Shown piece by piece: positions 9,124 to 16,911 of a stretch of DNA of 64,000 nt. The position numbers were made by a program, and so were the translations under genes. The notes beneath the pieces are model-generated. The model did not search any database, was not told the origin of the DNA, and worked only from the letters and a program-made list of their open reading frames with translations. This DNA is from Agrobacterium tumefaciens (GTDB taxonomy: Bacteria; Pseudomonadota; Alphaproteobacteria; Rhizobiales; Rhizobiaceae). The stretch is taken from the NCBI RefSeq assembly GCF_009649785.1, contig NZ_WJOK01000004.1, forward strand, positions 124,001-188,000, in the 5' to 3' direction. Positions within the stretch are counted from its first letter, which is position 1. Each line of letters opens with the position of its first letter.

Positions 9124-10164
9124 TCAACGGCTGAGGGGAATGACCTTGCGGCGCCAGTCCTGCGTAATCTGGTCACGGACCTTCGAGAGGCCAATCCAAT
9201 CCACCGGGATGACCTTGTCCATCGCCTTGACGACCGTGCGCTCACTCACATCGGCAGAGACAGAGGACTTGGAATTGGTCGGCGCATAATACATGGCGGC
9301 GGTAAAGGCAGCCTGGGCTTCCGGGCTCAGCGCATAATCAACGAACTTGCGCGCAGCCTCGGATGACGGACCACCCTTGACGAGGTTGAGCGTGTTGATC
9401 TGGAGGATCGTGCCTTCCTTCGGAAGAACCACCTTCATCTTGCCTTTGGAACCGTCAGCATTCACCTGGCTGCGGGCGTTCCAGCCCACGCCTAGCGAAA
9501 CCTGGCCGTTGACAACGTTCGGATAGACTTCCGGCTTCGGCTCCCAGGTCTGCACATTCGGAGCAACTTCAGCCATCGCATTGATGCCGGCATCGATGTT
9601 CTTGATGAAATCAGTGCCGCCATTCATATGGTCCATGATGATGGTGGTACCGATACCGACGATATCGGGGGCGCTCAGCATGGCGACTTTACCCTTGAGG
9701 GCGCTATCCTTCAGAGCGTTCCAGCTGTCGGGAGCCGTCTTGATGGCATCGGTATTGTAGATGAGCACGAGATTGTCGAACGTTACGCCAACCCCGGCCA
9801 CGCCTTCGAAGCGGGCATTAGGATAGAGGTCGGCGACATTCTTGGTTACGCTTTCGTCGATCTTGTCAAACAGACCTTCGTCCGTACCTGTTTTGGCGAC
9901 AGAGACATCCATCAGAGCGATATCGGACTGCGGCGCAGCCTTCTGGGCGCGCAGCGAGCCGAGCATTGCAGCAGAGCCCTGCTGCGGGAAATATTCGATC
10001 TTGATATCAGGGTTAGCCGCCATGAAAGGTTCGATGACCGCCTTGGTGTAACGCTCCTGGAAAAGGCCGCTATAGCCGAGGAACGTCACGGTCTGCTGGG
10101 CGTGCGCCGGCAGAGCGGCCGCGCAGAGCATGAGAATCCCACTCAGAAGTATTGTTTTCTTCAT
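9124..10164 (-). CDS. periplasmic substrate-binding protein, spermidine/putrescine (PotD-like) ABC type
   Basis: 346 residues with a classic Sec signal peptide (positively charged start, hydrophobic core, Ala-His-Ala before the cut at about residue 22). The mature part has the VTFLGYSGLFQERY opening and the GVGVTFDNLVLIYNTD segment typical of extracellular family-1/PotD-like proteins. It would capture the substrate in the periplasm for the permease pair. The start has GAGGAG upstream. It follows the RraA-like gene by 62 bases and is separated from the ATPase gene by a hairpin. Confidence 0.9.
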   Translation of the reverse strand: MKKTILLSGILMLCAAALPAHAQQTVTFLGYSGLFQERYTKAVIEPFMAANPDIKIEYFPQQGSAAMLGSLRAQKAAPQSDIALMDVSVAKTGTDEGLFDKIDESVTKNVADLYPNARFEGVAGVGVTFDNLVLIYNTDAIKTAPDSWNALKDSALKGKVAMLSAPDIVGIGTTIIMDHMNGGTDFIKNIDAGINAMAEVAPNVQTWEPKPEVYPNVVNGQVSLGVGWNARSQVNADGSKGKMKVVLPKEGTILQINTLNLVKGGPSSEAARKFVDYALSPEAQAAFTAAMYYAPTNSKSSVSADVSERTVVKAMDKVIPVDWIGLSKVRDQITQDWRRKVIPLSR

Positions 10165-10226
10165 TGTCCTGTTCTCCTCTATTGTTATTTGGAGTGGCGG
10201 ACTGATCCGCCACCCATAAGACGATG

Positions 10227-10892
10227 TCAGGCGCTCAGCTTGGCCTGAACGAGCTTGTTGGCGCCAGAAATGTCCGGCAATTTCTCACCGTTGCGCAGGC
10301 GCTCCAGAAGCACGAGTTCGGCTTCCTGCATGCCGATGGCGCGTTCAGCCATGCCTCGAGCCTGGCTTGGATGAAGAGCGACAACACCGCTTTCATCGCA
10401 CAGGATCGCATCGCCCGGATTGATCACCTGGCCGCCGACGCTGATCGGAACGTTGATCGCGCCTTCGAGGCCGAGGATCTTGGTGGTGATGGGCGAAGGA
10501 CCACGGCACCACATCGGCATGTCGACCTTGGCGAACTCCGAGAAGTCGGTCGCCGGGCCATCAACGACCCCGGCCTTAACGCCGGCCATCTTCATGGTGT
10601 TGGTGATGACACCGCCCCAGCAGGCGTGACGGGTATCGCCGCAACGGTCGATGAGGACGATATCCCCGGGACGCACGAACTGCGACAGATAGTGGAGCAT
10701 GGTCGAATCCGCATTGGGGATGCGCAGCGTGACGGCAGTGCCTGCCACACGTTTGCCCGGAAGGACGGCGCGGATTTCAGGATCGACGAAGCCGGAGTGA
10801 AGCACGTGACCGATCGTTGCGACTTCGACCTTCTCAAGAAGCTCGATGATGTCGGCACCGATCTGTTCGGGCATGGGGTTGGCGATAAACAT
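10227..10892 (-). CDS. RraA-like / demethylmenaquinone-methyltransferase-like fold protein, non-canonical active site
   Basis: 221 residues of the RraA/HMG-aldolase family: the region from WGGVITNTMKMAGVKAGVV (about residues 92-110) is the core. Canonical aldolases of the family use an acidic residue 20 positions before an Arg-Asp pair; here the segment reads GG at the acidic place and GPATD where GxxRD is expected, so both the acidic residue and the Arg are missing while the Asp remains. An ordinary class II pyruvate aldolase activity is therefore doubtful. It lies between the amidase and the binding protein, so a pathway role (lyase, isomerase) is likely but unknown. Confidence 0.75.
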   Translation of the reverse strand: MFIANPMPEQIGADIIELLEKVEVATIGHVLHSGFVDPEIRAVLPGKRVAGTAVTLRIPNADSTMLHYLSQFVRPGDIVLIDRCGDTRHACWGGVITNTMKMAGVKAGVVDGPATDFSEFAKVDMPMWCRGPSPITTKILGLEGAINVPISVGGQVINPGDAILCDESGVVALHPSQARGMAERAIGMQEAELVLLERLRNGEKLPDISGANKLVQAKLSA

Positions 10893-10907
10893 TGAGTCTT
10901 TCTCCGA

Positions 10908-11711
10908 TCAGAGAACGTGGTGGTTCGCCACCGGTACGTTGGCGCGCACCTTGGCCGAATAGTCGAAGTCAAGGACGGCACCGGCCGTTCCAACGCTGTC
11001 GGAGCATTGGGCGACGATGTGGCCCCACGGATCGATGACCATGGAATGCCCCCAGCATGCCTTCTTGCCACCCGCATGGGTGCCGATCTGGCCGACGGCC
11101 AGAAAGTAGGTCTGGGTTTCGACGGCACGGGCGCGCGCCAGAACTTCCCAATGGTCCTTGCCTGTCATCAGGGTGAAGGCCGCTGGCAGAACGATGACGT
11201 CTGCACCCTTGTCCCGCAGGGCGCGAAACAGTTCAGGGAAGCGAATATCATAGCAGATGCCACAACCGACCGTCTTGTCGCCAACCTTGTAGGTCACCAC
11301 TTCTTCGCCACGGGCAACGGAGTCGGATTCGCGGTAGCTGATGCCGTTTGGCGTATCGACGTCGAACAGGTGCATCTTGCGGTAACGCGCGATCTGTTTG
11401 CCATCCGGCCCGAAAACGAGCGTCGAATTGTAAAAGCGATTGCCTTCCTTCTCGACGATGGAGCCGGCATGCAGCGTGATCGCGTGCTTCTTGGCCAGCC
11501 CCGAGAGCAGCGTGTAAATCTCGCCGTCAGGGAATTCCTCCCCGCTCTCATGCATCTCCTGGGGATTATCTCCAAGAAATGCGAAGTATTCCGGAAGAAC
11601 AACAAGGTCAGGATTATCCGCCTTGACTGCCTTCTCAATAAGATCGGCAGCAACCTTAAGGTTTTCTGCCTTGTCATTCTGGGTATTCATTTGAACAAGT
11701 GAGACTTTCAC
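10908..11711 (-). CDS. carbon-nitrogen hydrolase (nitrilase superfamily amidase)
   Basis: 267 residues with the complete Glu-Lys-Cys triad of the nitrilase superfamily: E41 in LPEYFAF, K112 in RYRKMHLFD, and C153 in GICYDIRFPEL. The closest recognised types are omega-amidase and deaminated-glutathione amidase; it would hydrolyse a small carboxamide in the cytoplasm. First structural gene after the LysR gene, 126 bases downstream, with a LysR-type box in that gap. It fits a pathway in which an amide is opened before EutBC and the dehydrogenase act. Confidence 0.88.
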   Translation of the reverse strand: MKVSLVQMNTQNDKAENLKVAADLIEKAVKADNPDLVVLPEYFAFLGDNPQEMHESGEEFPDGEIYTLLSGLAKKHAITLHAGSIVEKEGNRFYNSTLVFGPDGKQIARYRKMHLFDVDTPNGISYRESDSVARGEEVVTYKVGDKTVGCGICYDIRFPELFRALRDKGADVIVLPAAFTLMTGKDHWEVLARARAVETQTYFLAVGQIGTHAGGKKACWGHSMVIDPWGHIVAQCSDSVGTAGAVLDFDYSAKVRANVPVANHHVL

Positions 11712-11791
11712 GTTGCTCTCCTCTCATGTTGCGAGGAGAATTAAGAACGGGAACTGTTTTCATTACAAACGGAAAAACTCTATCGAAACCC

Positions 11792-11806
11792 ATAAGGTAA
11801 GCTTAT
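11792..11806. promoter_or_regulatory. candidate LysR-type operator (T-N11-A palindrome)
   Basis: ATAAG (11792-11796), five bases, then CTTAT (11802-11806): a perfect 5+5 palindrome that satisfies the T-N11-A rule of LysR regulators. It lies 81 bases upstream of the amidase start and immediately after the LysR gene, so it is the natural control site of the 11.7 kb operon. Confidence 0.5.
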
Positions 11807-11837
11807 AGATTAATCATTTTGCGCTGCAGCGCAAAAT

Positions 11838-12746
11838 TTAGGCGGCAGCCGTCATCCATTGCGTGGTGGTTTCACTGACGATTTCCGTCGCCATATCGGC
11901 AATGGCCCGGGCAATCGCGTTGTCGCCACGCTCCTGATAAACGGTGTGAAATGTGAGGGGCGGTACTGACGGACTAATGTCGAGAATACGCGCCTCACCG
12001 GATTTGATGATGCCGTCCACCAGCACACGCGGCAAAGCGCCCACCCCAACGGCCGCGGCCACAAGGCGGGTCATGATCGACAGCGAATTGGAATTATAGA
12101 TGCGGCTGTCGGACAACCCGTGAGAATCGAGCAACGCGCGCAATGCCTGATGTGGCTGCGAGCCTGTCGAGAAGGTAAGTAACGGAAAATGCGCGATATC
12201 TTCGAGTGTGACGCCCGTTTCCGGCAGCGGCAATTCAACCGCGCCAACCCAACAGGACTCGAACGTACAGAGCGGTGAATTGTAGATATTTGCAGCCATG
12301 ATCGGCCCCATGATGAAACCGACATCCACCTCACCGTTTTGAATGCGCTGGGATAGTTTCAGGCTGGTGTCGATGGTCAGATCCAGGCTGACGCCGGGGT
12401 AACGTTCGTTCATGCGGCGGATGAGCAGCGGTAACCAGGCATAGACGATCGTGTCGGCAGCACCTATGCGCACGGTGCCTCTCAGCGCCTCCCGGCTACT
12501 CACGATCTGTCGGAACTCACCGGTCAGATTGACGATCTTTTCGGCATGCTGCAGCGCCAGACGACCAGCAGGTGTCAAGTTGACGCAGCGCACATCGCGC
12601 GTGAAAAGCACGACGCCAAGCTCCCTTTCGAGGGCGGCAATTCGGTTGGACACCGACGCCTGGGTGGTATTCAACCGTTCCGCGGCCGCCGAAAAGCTGT
12701 TCAGTCGTGCAGCCCAGAGGAAAGTTTCGAGAAATCGCGTATTCAT
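11838..12746 (-). CDS. LysR-family transcriptional regulator
   Basis: 302 residues. An N-terminal winged helix-turn-helix (FSAAAERLNTTQASVSNRIA near residues 16-35) is followed by a periplasmic-binding-like effector domain, the standard LysR layout. Start at ATG 12746; a frame continuing 34 codons upstream has no LysR character. It is transcribed in the same direction as the amidase-to-kinase operon rather than divergently, and probably activates it through the box at 11792. An imperfect dyad (CGAGCCGGC at 12774, GCTGGCTCG at 12792) lies 28 bases before its start and may be for autoregulation. Confidence 0.88.
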   Translation of the reverse strand: MNTRFLETFLWAARLNSFSAAAERLNTTQASVSNRIAALERELGVVLFTRDVRCVNLTPAGRLALQHAEKIVNLTGEFRQIVSSREALRGTVRIGAADTIVYAWLPLLIRRMNERYPGVSLDLTIDTSLKLSQRIQNGEVDVGFIMGPIMAANIYNSPLCTFESCWVGAVELPLPETGVTLEDIAHFPLLTFSTGSQPHQALRALLDSHGLSDSRIYNSNSLSIMTRLVAAAVGVGALPRVLVDGIIKSGEARILDISPSVPPLTFHTVYQERGDNAIARAIADMATEIVSETTTQWMTAAA

Positions 12747-13164
12747 GAGGTAAAATCTTCCCGCATGGCTCCGCGAGCCGGCACTAACGTCGCTGGCTCG
12801 TCTTGCCCTTGGCCCTTTGTGGTTCGAGTGCAAGTATGTCCGATGCACGCCCCCATAAGCAAGGGATCAACGCCCTGGCCCTGGCACCGCTTTTTCGCAC
12901 CGGCTGGGGCTGGGAAAAGGGATAACGGTCACAAGGATGTTTCAAATGAGTGGCCTGTTTTGCACCAGCTGCTTCCCAAACCATTGAACGCAAACAGGGC
13001 TCTGCGTCTCCTCGGAGCCCTGTTTCTTTAAATCTTTGATTGTCGGGCCATCAGCGTCGCACCGGATCGCTGTGACGAAAGACAGACCGGCGAGACCTCA
13101 ATCTTCGTGCCCCGCATACAGGACACAGCCTGCCTTAAGTCTGCAGGCACCCCTCCCTCAAACC
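12747..13164. other. intergenic stretch with dyad and orphan terminator
   Basis: 418 bases between the LysR gene and the 3' end of the cupin gene. I find no convincing protein gene on either strand. It contains the dyad at 12774-12800 and the strong hairpin at 12993-13024. The 190 bases left of that hairpin on the plus strand could encode a small RNA; nothing else is recognisable. Confidence 0.5.
12993..13030 (+). terminator. intrinsic terminator hairpin
   Basis: AACAGGGCTC (12993-13002) pairs perfectly with GAGCCCTGTT (13015-13024) and is followed by TCTTTA on the plus strand. On the minus strand the tail is TTTGCGTT, weaker but possibly enough to end the leftward cupin operon. No protein gene on the plus strand feeds it, so it is either bidirectional or ends a small RNA. 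Confidence 0.65.
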
Positions 13165-13506
13165 TCACGGCTTCGGGATGACAGTTGCGAGCTTACGGAA
13201 CGGCGACAGGATTTCGAGGCGGCTTGGCACGCCCTTGGCGATGCTGATAATCGATCCGGGACCGATCTTCACCGGCTCGGCTTCGGCCTGCGAATACATA
13301 GCCTCACCCTCAACGACGACAAAAGTTTCCTCGAGGTCACGACCCGGATAATTGTAGATGCCGGGCTCGGCCTTCCAGACTGCGACGATTGTGCCATTTT
13401 CGATCTGGTCCTGCCATATCTGGCGACGATACGAACCGCCTTCACGGCCTTCGGCGGGCATGGCCGGAACAAGATCCACGTCATCGGAAATGTTGAAAAT
13501 CGGCAT
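13165..13506 (-). CDS. small cupin-domain protein (DUF861-like)
   Basis: 113 residues from ATG 13506. The single beta-barrel cupin pattern is visible: PGRDLEETFVVVEGEAMY (about 54-71) then EPVKIGPGSIISIAKGVPS (77-95), without the usual pair of metal-binding His residues in the first motif. Similar small cupins accompany amine-oxidation operons and the ethanolamine EutQ group. An upstream open frame to 13911 lies on the DAO gene and is a shadow. Last gene of the leftward cluster; AAGGAG lies about 13 bases before the start. Confidence 0.8.
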   Translation of the reverse strand: MPIFNISDDVDLVPAMPAEGREGGSYRRQIWQDQIENGTIVAVWKAEPGIYNYPGRDLEETFVVVEGEAMYSQAEAEPVKIGPGSIISIAKGVPSRLEILSPFRKLATVIPKP

Positions 13507-13565
13507 TGTCACGGGAATTCTCCTTGCTTTGTCAATGTTGGCGTGGACCTTGTGGCCGCGCCGGT

Positions 13566-14891
13566 TCAGGCATGGGGTGGCAGTTCCGCCCCAGCTAGTT
13601 TCGTGGATATGTTGTCGCGCAGCCGGTAGTAACGCAGCGCCATTGCGGGTGCGAAACCCATAAAGAAGGGAGCTGCCTTCAGTGGTTCCAGCTTCAGGGC
13701 AAGCTCGTTCTCCGGCTTGCCAAGCGCCCATTCCGAAAGAATGGAACCGAGCATCGAGCCGGTCGGCACACCACGGCCCGAAAGACCGGTCAAAGCCACA
13801 ACGCCCGGCGCCAGACCATAAAACCGCGGTACGGTGCGATATTGCATATCGAGTTCGCCGAACCAGAAATACTCCCAGCGGATCTCTTCCCGGAGCTTTG
13901 GATGCAGCCATTTGAGCCGTTCGCTCATGACCTGTCTCGTATAGGCCATGTCGTGGCCGCGGCGTCCCATGGGAAACATCGATGCGACGATCCGGCCTTC
14001 GGCATTGTATTTGTAGACGTAGATATCGCCGCGACCATCATGAATGGTCGTGTTCTGCGGCAGGACGGTCCGGCGGGTCTCTTCGGACAAAATTTGCGTG
14101 GCGGCCACGAACACGCGTTGAATCTTGAACGTCCGATCCAGCTTGGGCCAACCACCAACCGTATAAGCGCCAGTGGTAAAGATCACTTTCGACGCGACCA
14201 CTTCTCCGCGATCGGTCTTGACCTTCCAGCCTCCGGTTATGTCGCGTTCGCAACCCGTCACCGCCGAGCCGGTAAATATCTTTCCGCGCTCCTGGATGAC
14301 AGCACGGCCGAGACCGCGGGCGTAACCGAGCGGATTGAGGTGACCTGCCTCTTCGTGCAGCCAGCCGCCGTCGAAACGCGGACTGCCGGTGACCGCTTCC
14401 ACCTCGTCACGGTCGAGCAGCCGGGTTTTCGCGCCCACAGCATTATAGGTCTCGACCTTGCGCCTGATCTCATCCATGGCGCCCTTATGCGGTGCGCCCA
14501 TCACATAACCGTTCTGTACCCATTCGCAGTCGATCTGATAGTCGCGGATCATGCTCGAGACGCGGTCATTCGCCCGCGTCTGCCGTTCGATCAGCCGTTC
14601 CGCCCAGGGCTCACCCAGCATCCTGCGCAGCTCTGGCAGGCTATAATGGGTAAAGGTCGGGGTGCAATGTCCGGCATTGCGGCCCGAACCGCCGAAGCCG
14701 ATTTCCTGCCGCTCCAGAAGCACGACATTGATGCCGGTTTTCGCCAGCTCCAATGCGGTCGTCAGACCGGTATAACCCGCGCCGACGATGCAGACATCGG
14801 CCTGCACGCGACCCGAAAGAGGCTCCGTATGCGGTGCTGAAGCTGCGGTCGCATACCACAGTGTCACGTCAAAGGGTGAGAACGAAACCAT
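13566..14891 (-). CDS. FAD-dependent amine oxidoreductase, gamma-glutamylputrescine oxidase (PuuB/OrdL)-like
   Basis: 441 residues. The FAD site ADVCIVGAGYTGLTTALEL begins near residue 30, followed by FGGSGRNAGH, the signature of the PuuB/OrdL branch of the DAO family. It oxidises a C-N bond of an amine or N-substituted amino acid, giving aldehyde, amine and hydrogen peroxide or a reduced carrier. Twelve bases separate it from the DppC-like gene upstream, so it is in the same operon as the importer. Two members of this superfamily in one operon suggest stepwise oxidation of one imported compound. Confidence 0.88.
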   Translation of the reverse strand: MVSFSPFDVTLWYATAASAPHTEPLSGRVQADVCIVGAGYTGLTTALELAKTGINVVLLERQEIGFGGSGRNAGHCTPTFTHYSLPELRRMLGEPWAERLIERQTRANDRVSSMIRDYQIDCEWVQNGYVMGAPHKGAMDEIRRKVETYNAVGAKTRLLDRDEVEAVTGSPRFDGGWLHEEAGHLNPLGYARGLGRAVIQERGKIFTGSAVTGCERDITGGWKVKTDRGEVVASKVIFTTGAYTVGGWPKLDRTFKIQRVFVAATQILSEETRRTVLPQNTTIHDGRGDIYVYKYNAEGRIVASMFPMGRRGHDMAYTRQVMSERLKWLHPKLREEIRWEYFWFGELDMQYRTVPRFYGLAPGVVALTGLSGRGVPTGSMLGSILSEWALGKPENELALKLEPLKAAPFFMGFAPAMALRYYRLRDNISTKLAGAELPPHA

Positions 14892-14903
14892 CTACCGAAA
14901 CCT

Positions 14904-15794
14904 TCAGTTCAGGTCGCTGCGCGCATCGAGCGCATCACGAAGCCCATCACCGATGAAATTGAAGCTGGTGACGGCAAGCGTGATGGCGACTCCCGGCACG
15001 ATGGCGAGCCAGGGCGCCTTGTCGAGATATTGCTGGGCTCCGTTCAGCATATTGCCCCAGCTCGGCAGCGGCGGCTGAATGCCATAACCGAGAAAGCTGA
15101 TATAGGCTTCCAGAAGGATGGCACGCGCAACCGTCAGGGTCGCGGCAACGATGATGGGGCCGACAGCATTCGGCAGCAGTTCCCGGAACATGATCCAGCC
15201 ATTGGGCAGGCCCAGCATACGGGCTGCCATGACGAAGTCGCGTTCGCGCAGAGACCGTACTTCCGCTTCAACCAGACGGGCAATTTCCATCCAGCTCGTG
15301 ACGGCAATGATAACCGTGATCATGAACGGGCTCGGTTTGACGAAAGCAGCCAGAGCGAGAAGCAGGAAAATACTCGGGAAAGACAGAAAGGCATCGACGA
15401 AACGCATCAGTATAGCGCCGATGCGCCCGCCATAATAACCGGCAACGACACCGATGATGGTGCCGATCAGTGTCGACAGCACCATGGCGAAAAACCCGAC
15501 CAGCAGTGAAATGCGGCCGGCATTGAAAAGGCGCGCGGCTATGTCGCGTCCGAGCGGATCGGTGCCGAAAATATGGTAACCGGTCATCGGCGGGGCAAAA
15601 CGGGCGCGCAGATCGATGAACAATTCATCGTAAGGCAAGAGATAGGGCCCAACCACGCAGGCGAAAATCATGACGGTGATCATGATGAGGCCGAGCACAG
15701 CAAGCTTGTGGCGGGCGAAACGGCGCAGCGTGCGGTTCTGCCACCAGTGAAACCGCGGTGCGGCCTGTGAGGGATGGAGGGTTGCAGCGGACAT
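14904..15794 (-). CDS. oligopeptide-type ABC transporter permease, DppC/OppC type
   Basis: 296 residues. A cytoplasmic N-terminal tail of about 25 residues precedes six membrane spans, with the HIFGTDPLGRDIAARLF segment near residue 75 that marks DppC/OppC proteins. Forms the channel together with the DppB-like protein encoded 42 bases upstream. No ATPase gene follows in the operon; the double ATPase at 21537-23183 is the probable partner. Confidence 0.92.
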   Translation of the reverse strand: MSAATLHPSQAAPRFHWWQNRTLRRFARHKLAVLGLIMITVMIFACVVGPYLLPYDELFIDLRARFAPPMTGYHIFGTDPLGRDIAARLFNAGRISLLVGFFAMVLSTLIGTIIGVVAGYYGGRIGAILMRFVDAFLSFPSIFLLLALAAFVKPSPFMITVIIAVTSWMEIARLVEAEVRSLRERDFVMAARMLGLPNGWIMFRELLPNAVGPIIVAATLTVARAILLEAYISFLGYGIQPPLPSWGNMLNGAQQYLDKAPWLAIVPGVAITLAVTSFNFIGDGLRDALDARSDLN

Positions 15795-15836
15795 GGTCTT
15801 TCCTTCGATTGAGTGCGGCGTTTCGTCGATCCGGCT

Positions 15837-16787
15837 CTATCCGAGCCGGATGCGGGGATCGACGAGAGCAACCATGAGGTCAGCGAGCAGACTTCCGATG
15901 AGCACGAGAATTGCGGAAAACATCAGGAGCCCCATCACGACAGGGTAGTCGTGATAACCAAGGCTATCGAGGAACAGGCGGCCCATGCCGGGCCAGGTAA
16001 AGACCGTCTCCGTTACGAGGGCGCCGCCGAGAATCGTCGGGAGCTGCAGACCGGCAAGGGTAATCATTGGCAGAAGTGCATTGCCGACGACGTGTTTCAT
16101 CAGAACCCGGCGCGGGGTCAGCCCCTTGGCGCGGGCGGTGCGGACAAAATCCTGATTGATGACGTCAAGCGTCGCAGTCCGCATGTAGCGGCTCCAGACG
16201 GCGATGTTGACGAGGGCGAGTACCAGGCTCGGCATGATCAGGTGAATTGCATAGTCATAAAAAGACTGATCGCCGATCGTATACATGTTGCCCGCCGGCA
16301 GCCATTTTAGCCTGAGCGCGAAAACATAGATGGCCACCAGCCCGAACCAGAAGGTTGGAATTGAAAGCGCGACCATGGCCCCGACCGTGGCGGTGTAATC
16401 GAACAGCGTGTAACGTTTGGTCGCCCCCTTGATGCCGATCCAGGTGCCGACAAGGATGGATACGACGGTTGATGAGACCATCAACAGCAGGGTCGCAAAC
16501 AAATGCCCGGAGATGATATCGAGAACCGGACGTTGGTCGCGATAGGATTTCCCCCAATCGCCTTGCAGCAGGCGCCAGGCCCATTCGAGATATTGCACCG
16601 GCAAGGGTCGATCGAGACCCATCTGGTGGGCGATGCGATCAAGCGCCTCCCGCGTCATGCCGGGCGTCAGGGCAAATTGCGACAATGGCCCGCCAGGCGC
16701 GAGGTTGAGGATGGCAAAACCGATGATCGAGACAAGCAGCAGAAGTACGAGGCTCTGCCATATCCGATGGAGAAGAAAGGTCAGCAT
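15837..16787 (-). CDS. oligopeptide-type ABC transporter permease, DppB/OppB type
   Basis: 316 residues from ATG 16787, which has GGAG seven bases upstream; a longer frame to 16832 lacks such a site. It begins with the first membrane span and contains the LTPGMTREALDRIAHQMGL region and the EAA-type loop TARAKGLTPRRVLMKHVVG (about 205-223) of DppB proteins. Pairs with the DppC-like product. Confidence 0.92.
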   Translation of the reverse strand: MLTFLLHRIWQSLVLLLLVSIIGFAILNLAPGGPLSQFALTPGMTREALDRIAHQMGLDRPLPVQYLEWAWRLLQGDWGKSYRDQRPVLDIISGHLFATLLLMVSSTVVSILVGTWIGIKGATKRYTLFDYTATVGAMVALSIPTFWFGLVAIYVFALRLKWLPAGNMYTIGDQSFYDYAIHLIMPSLVLALVNIAVWSRYMRTATLDVINQDFVRTARAKGLTPRRVLMKHVVGNALLPMITLAGLQLPTILGGALVTETVFTWPGMGRLFLDSLGYHDYPVVMGLLMFSAILVLIGSLLADLMVALVDPRIRLG

Positions 16788-16845
16788 GATGAGACTCCAG
16801 GTCGCATCGTGGAACTGGCTAGCACCATCCACGAATAGCCGTCAG

Positions 16846-16872
16846 AGTGCCGGCTGCTTCAAAGCCGGCACT
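16846..16872. other. strong intercistronic hairpin between binding protein and permease genes
   Basis: AGTGCCGGCT (16846-16855) and AGCCGGCACT (16863-16872) form a perfect ten-base stem with a seven-base loop. It lies 40 bases after the binding-protein stop and has no U-run on the leftward message, so it fits a 3'-stabilising or partial-attenuation element. Confidence 0.7.
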
Positions 16873-16911
16873 TCACATGGATCGGGCATAAAGCCCTGTC
16901 TGCGGTAGGCT

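Noticed and set aside
8843-9127. N-terminal extension of the PotA-like ATPase
   Set aside because: It would run through the intercistronic hairpin to overlap the binding-protein gene, and the 95 residues match nothing in the family.
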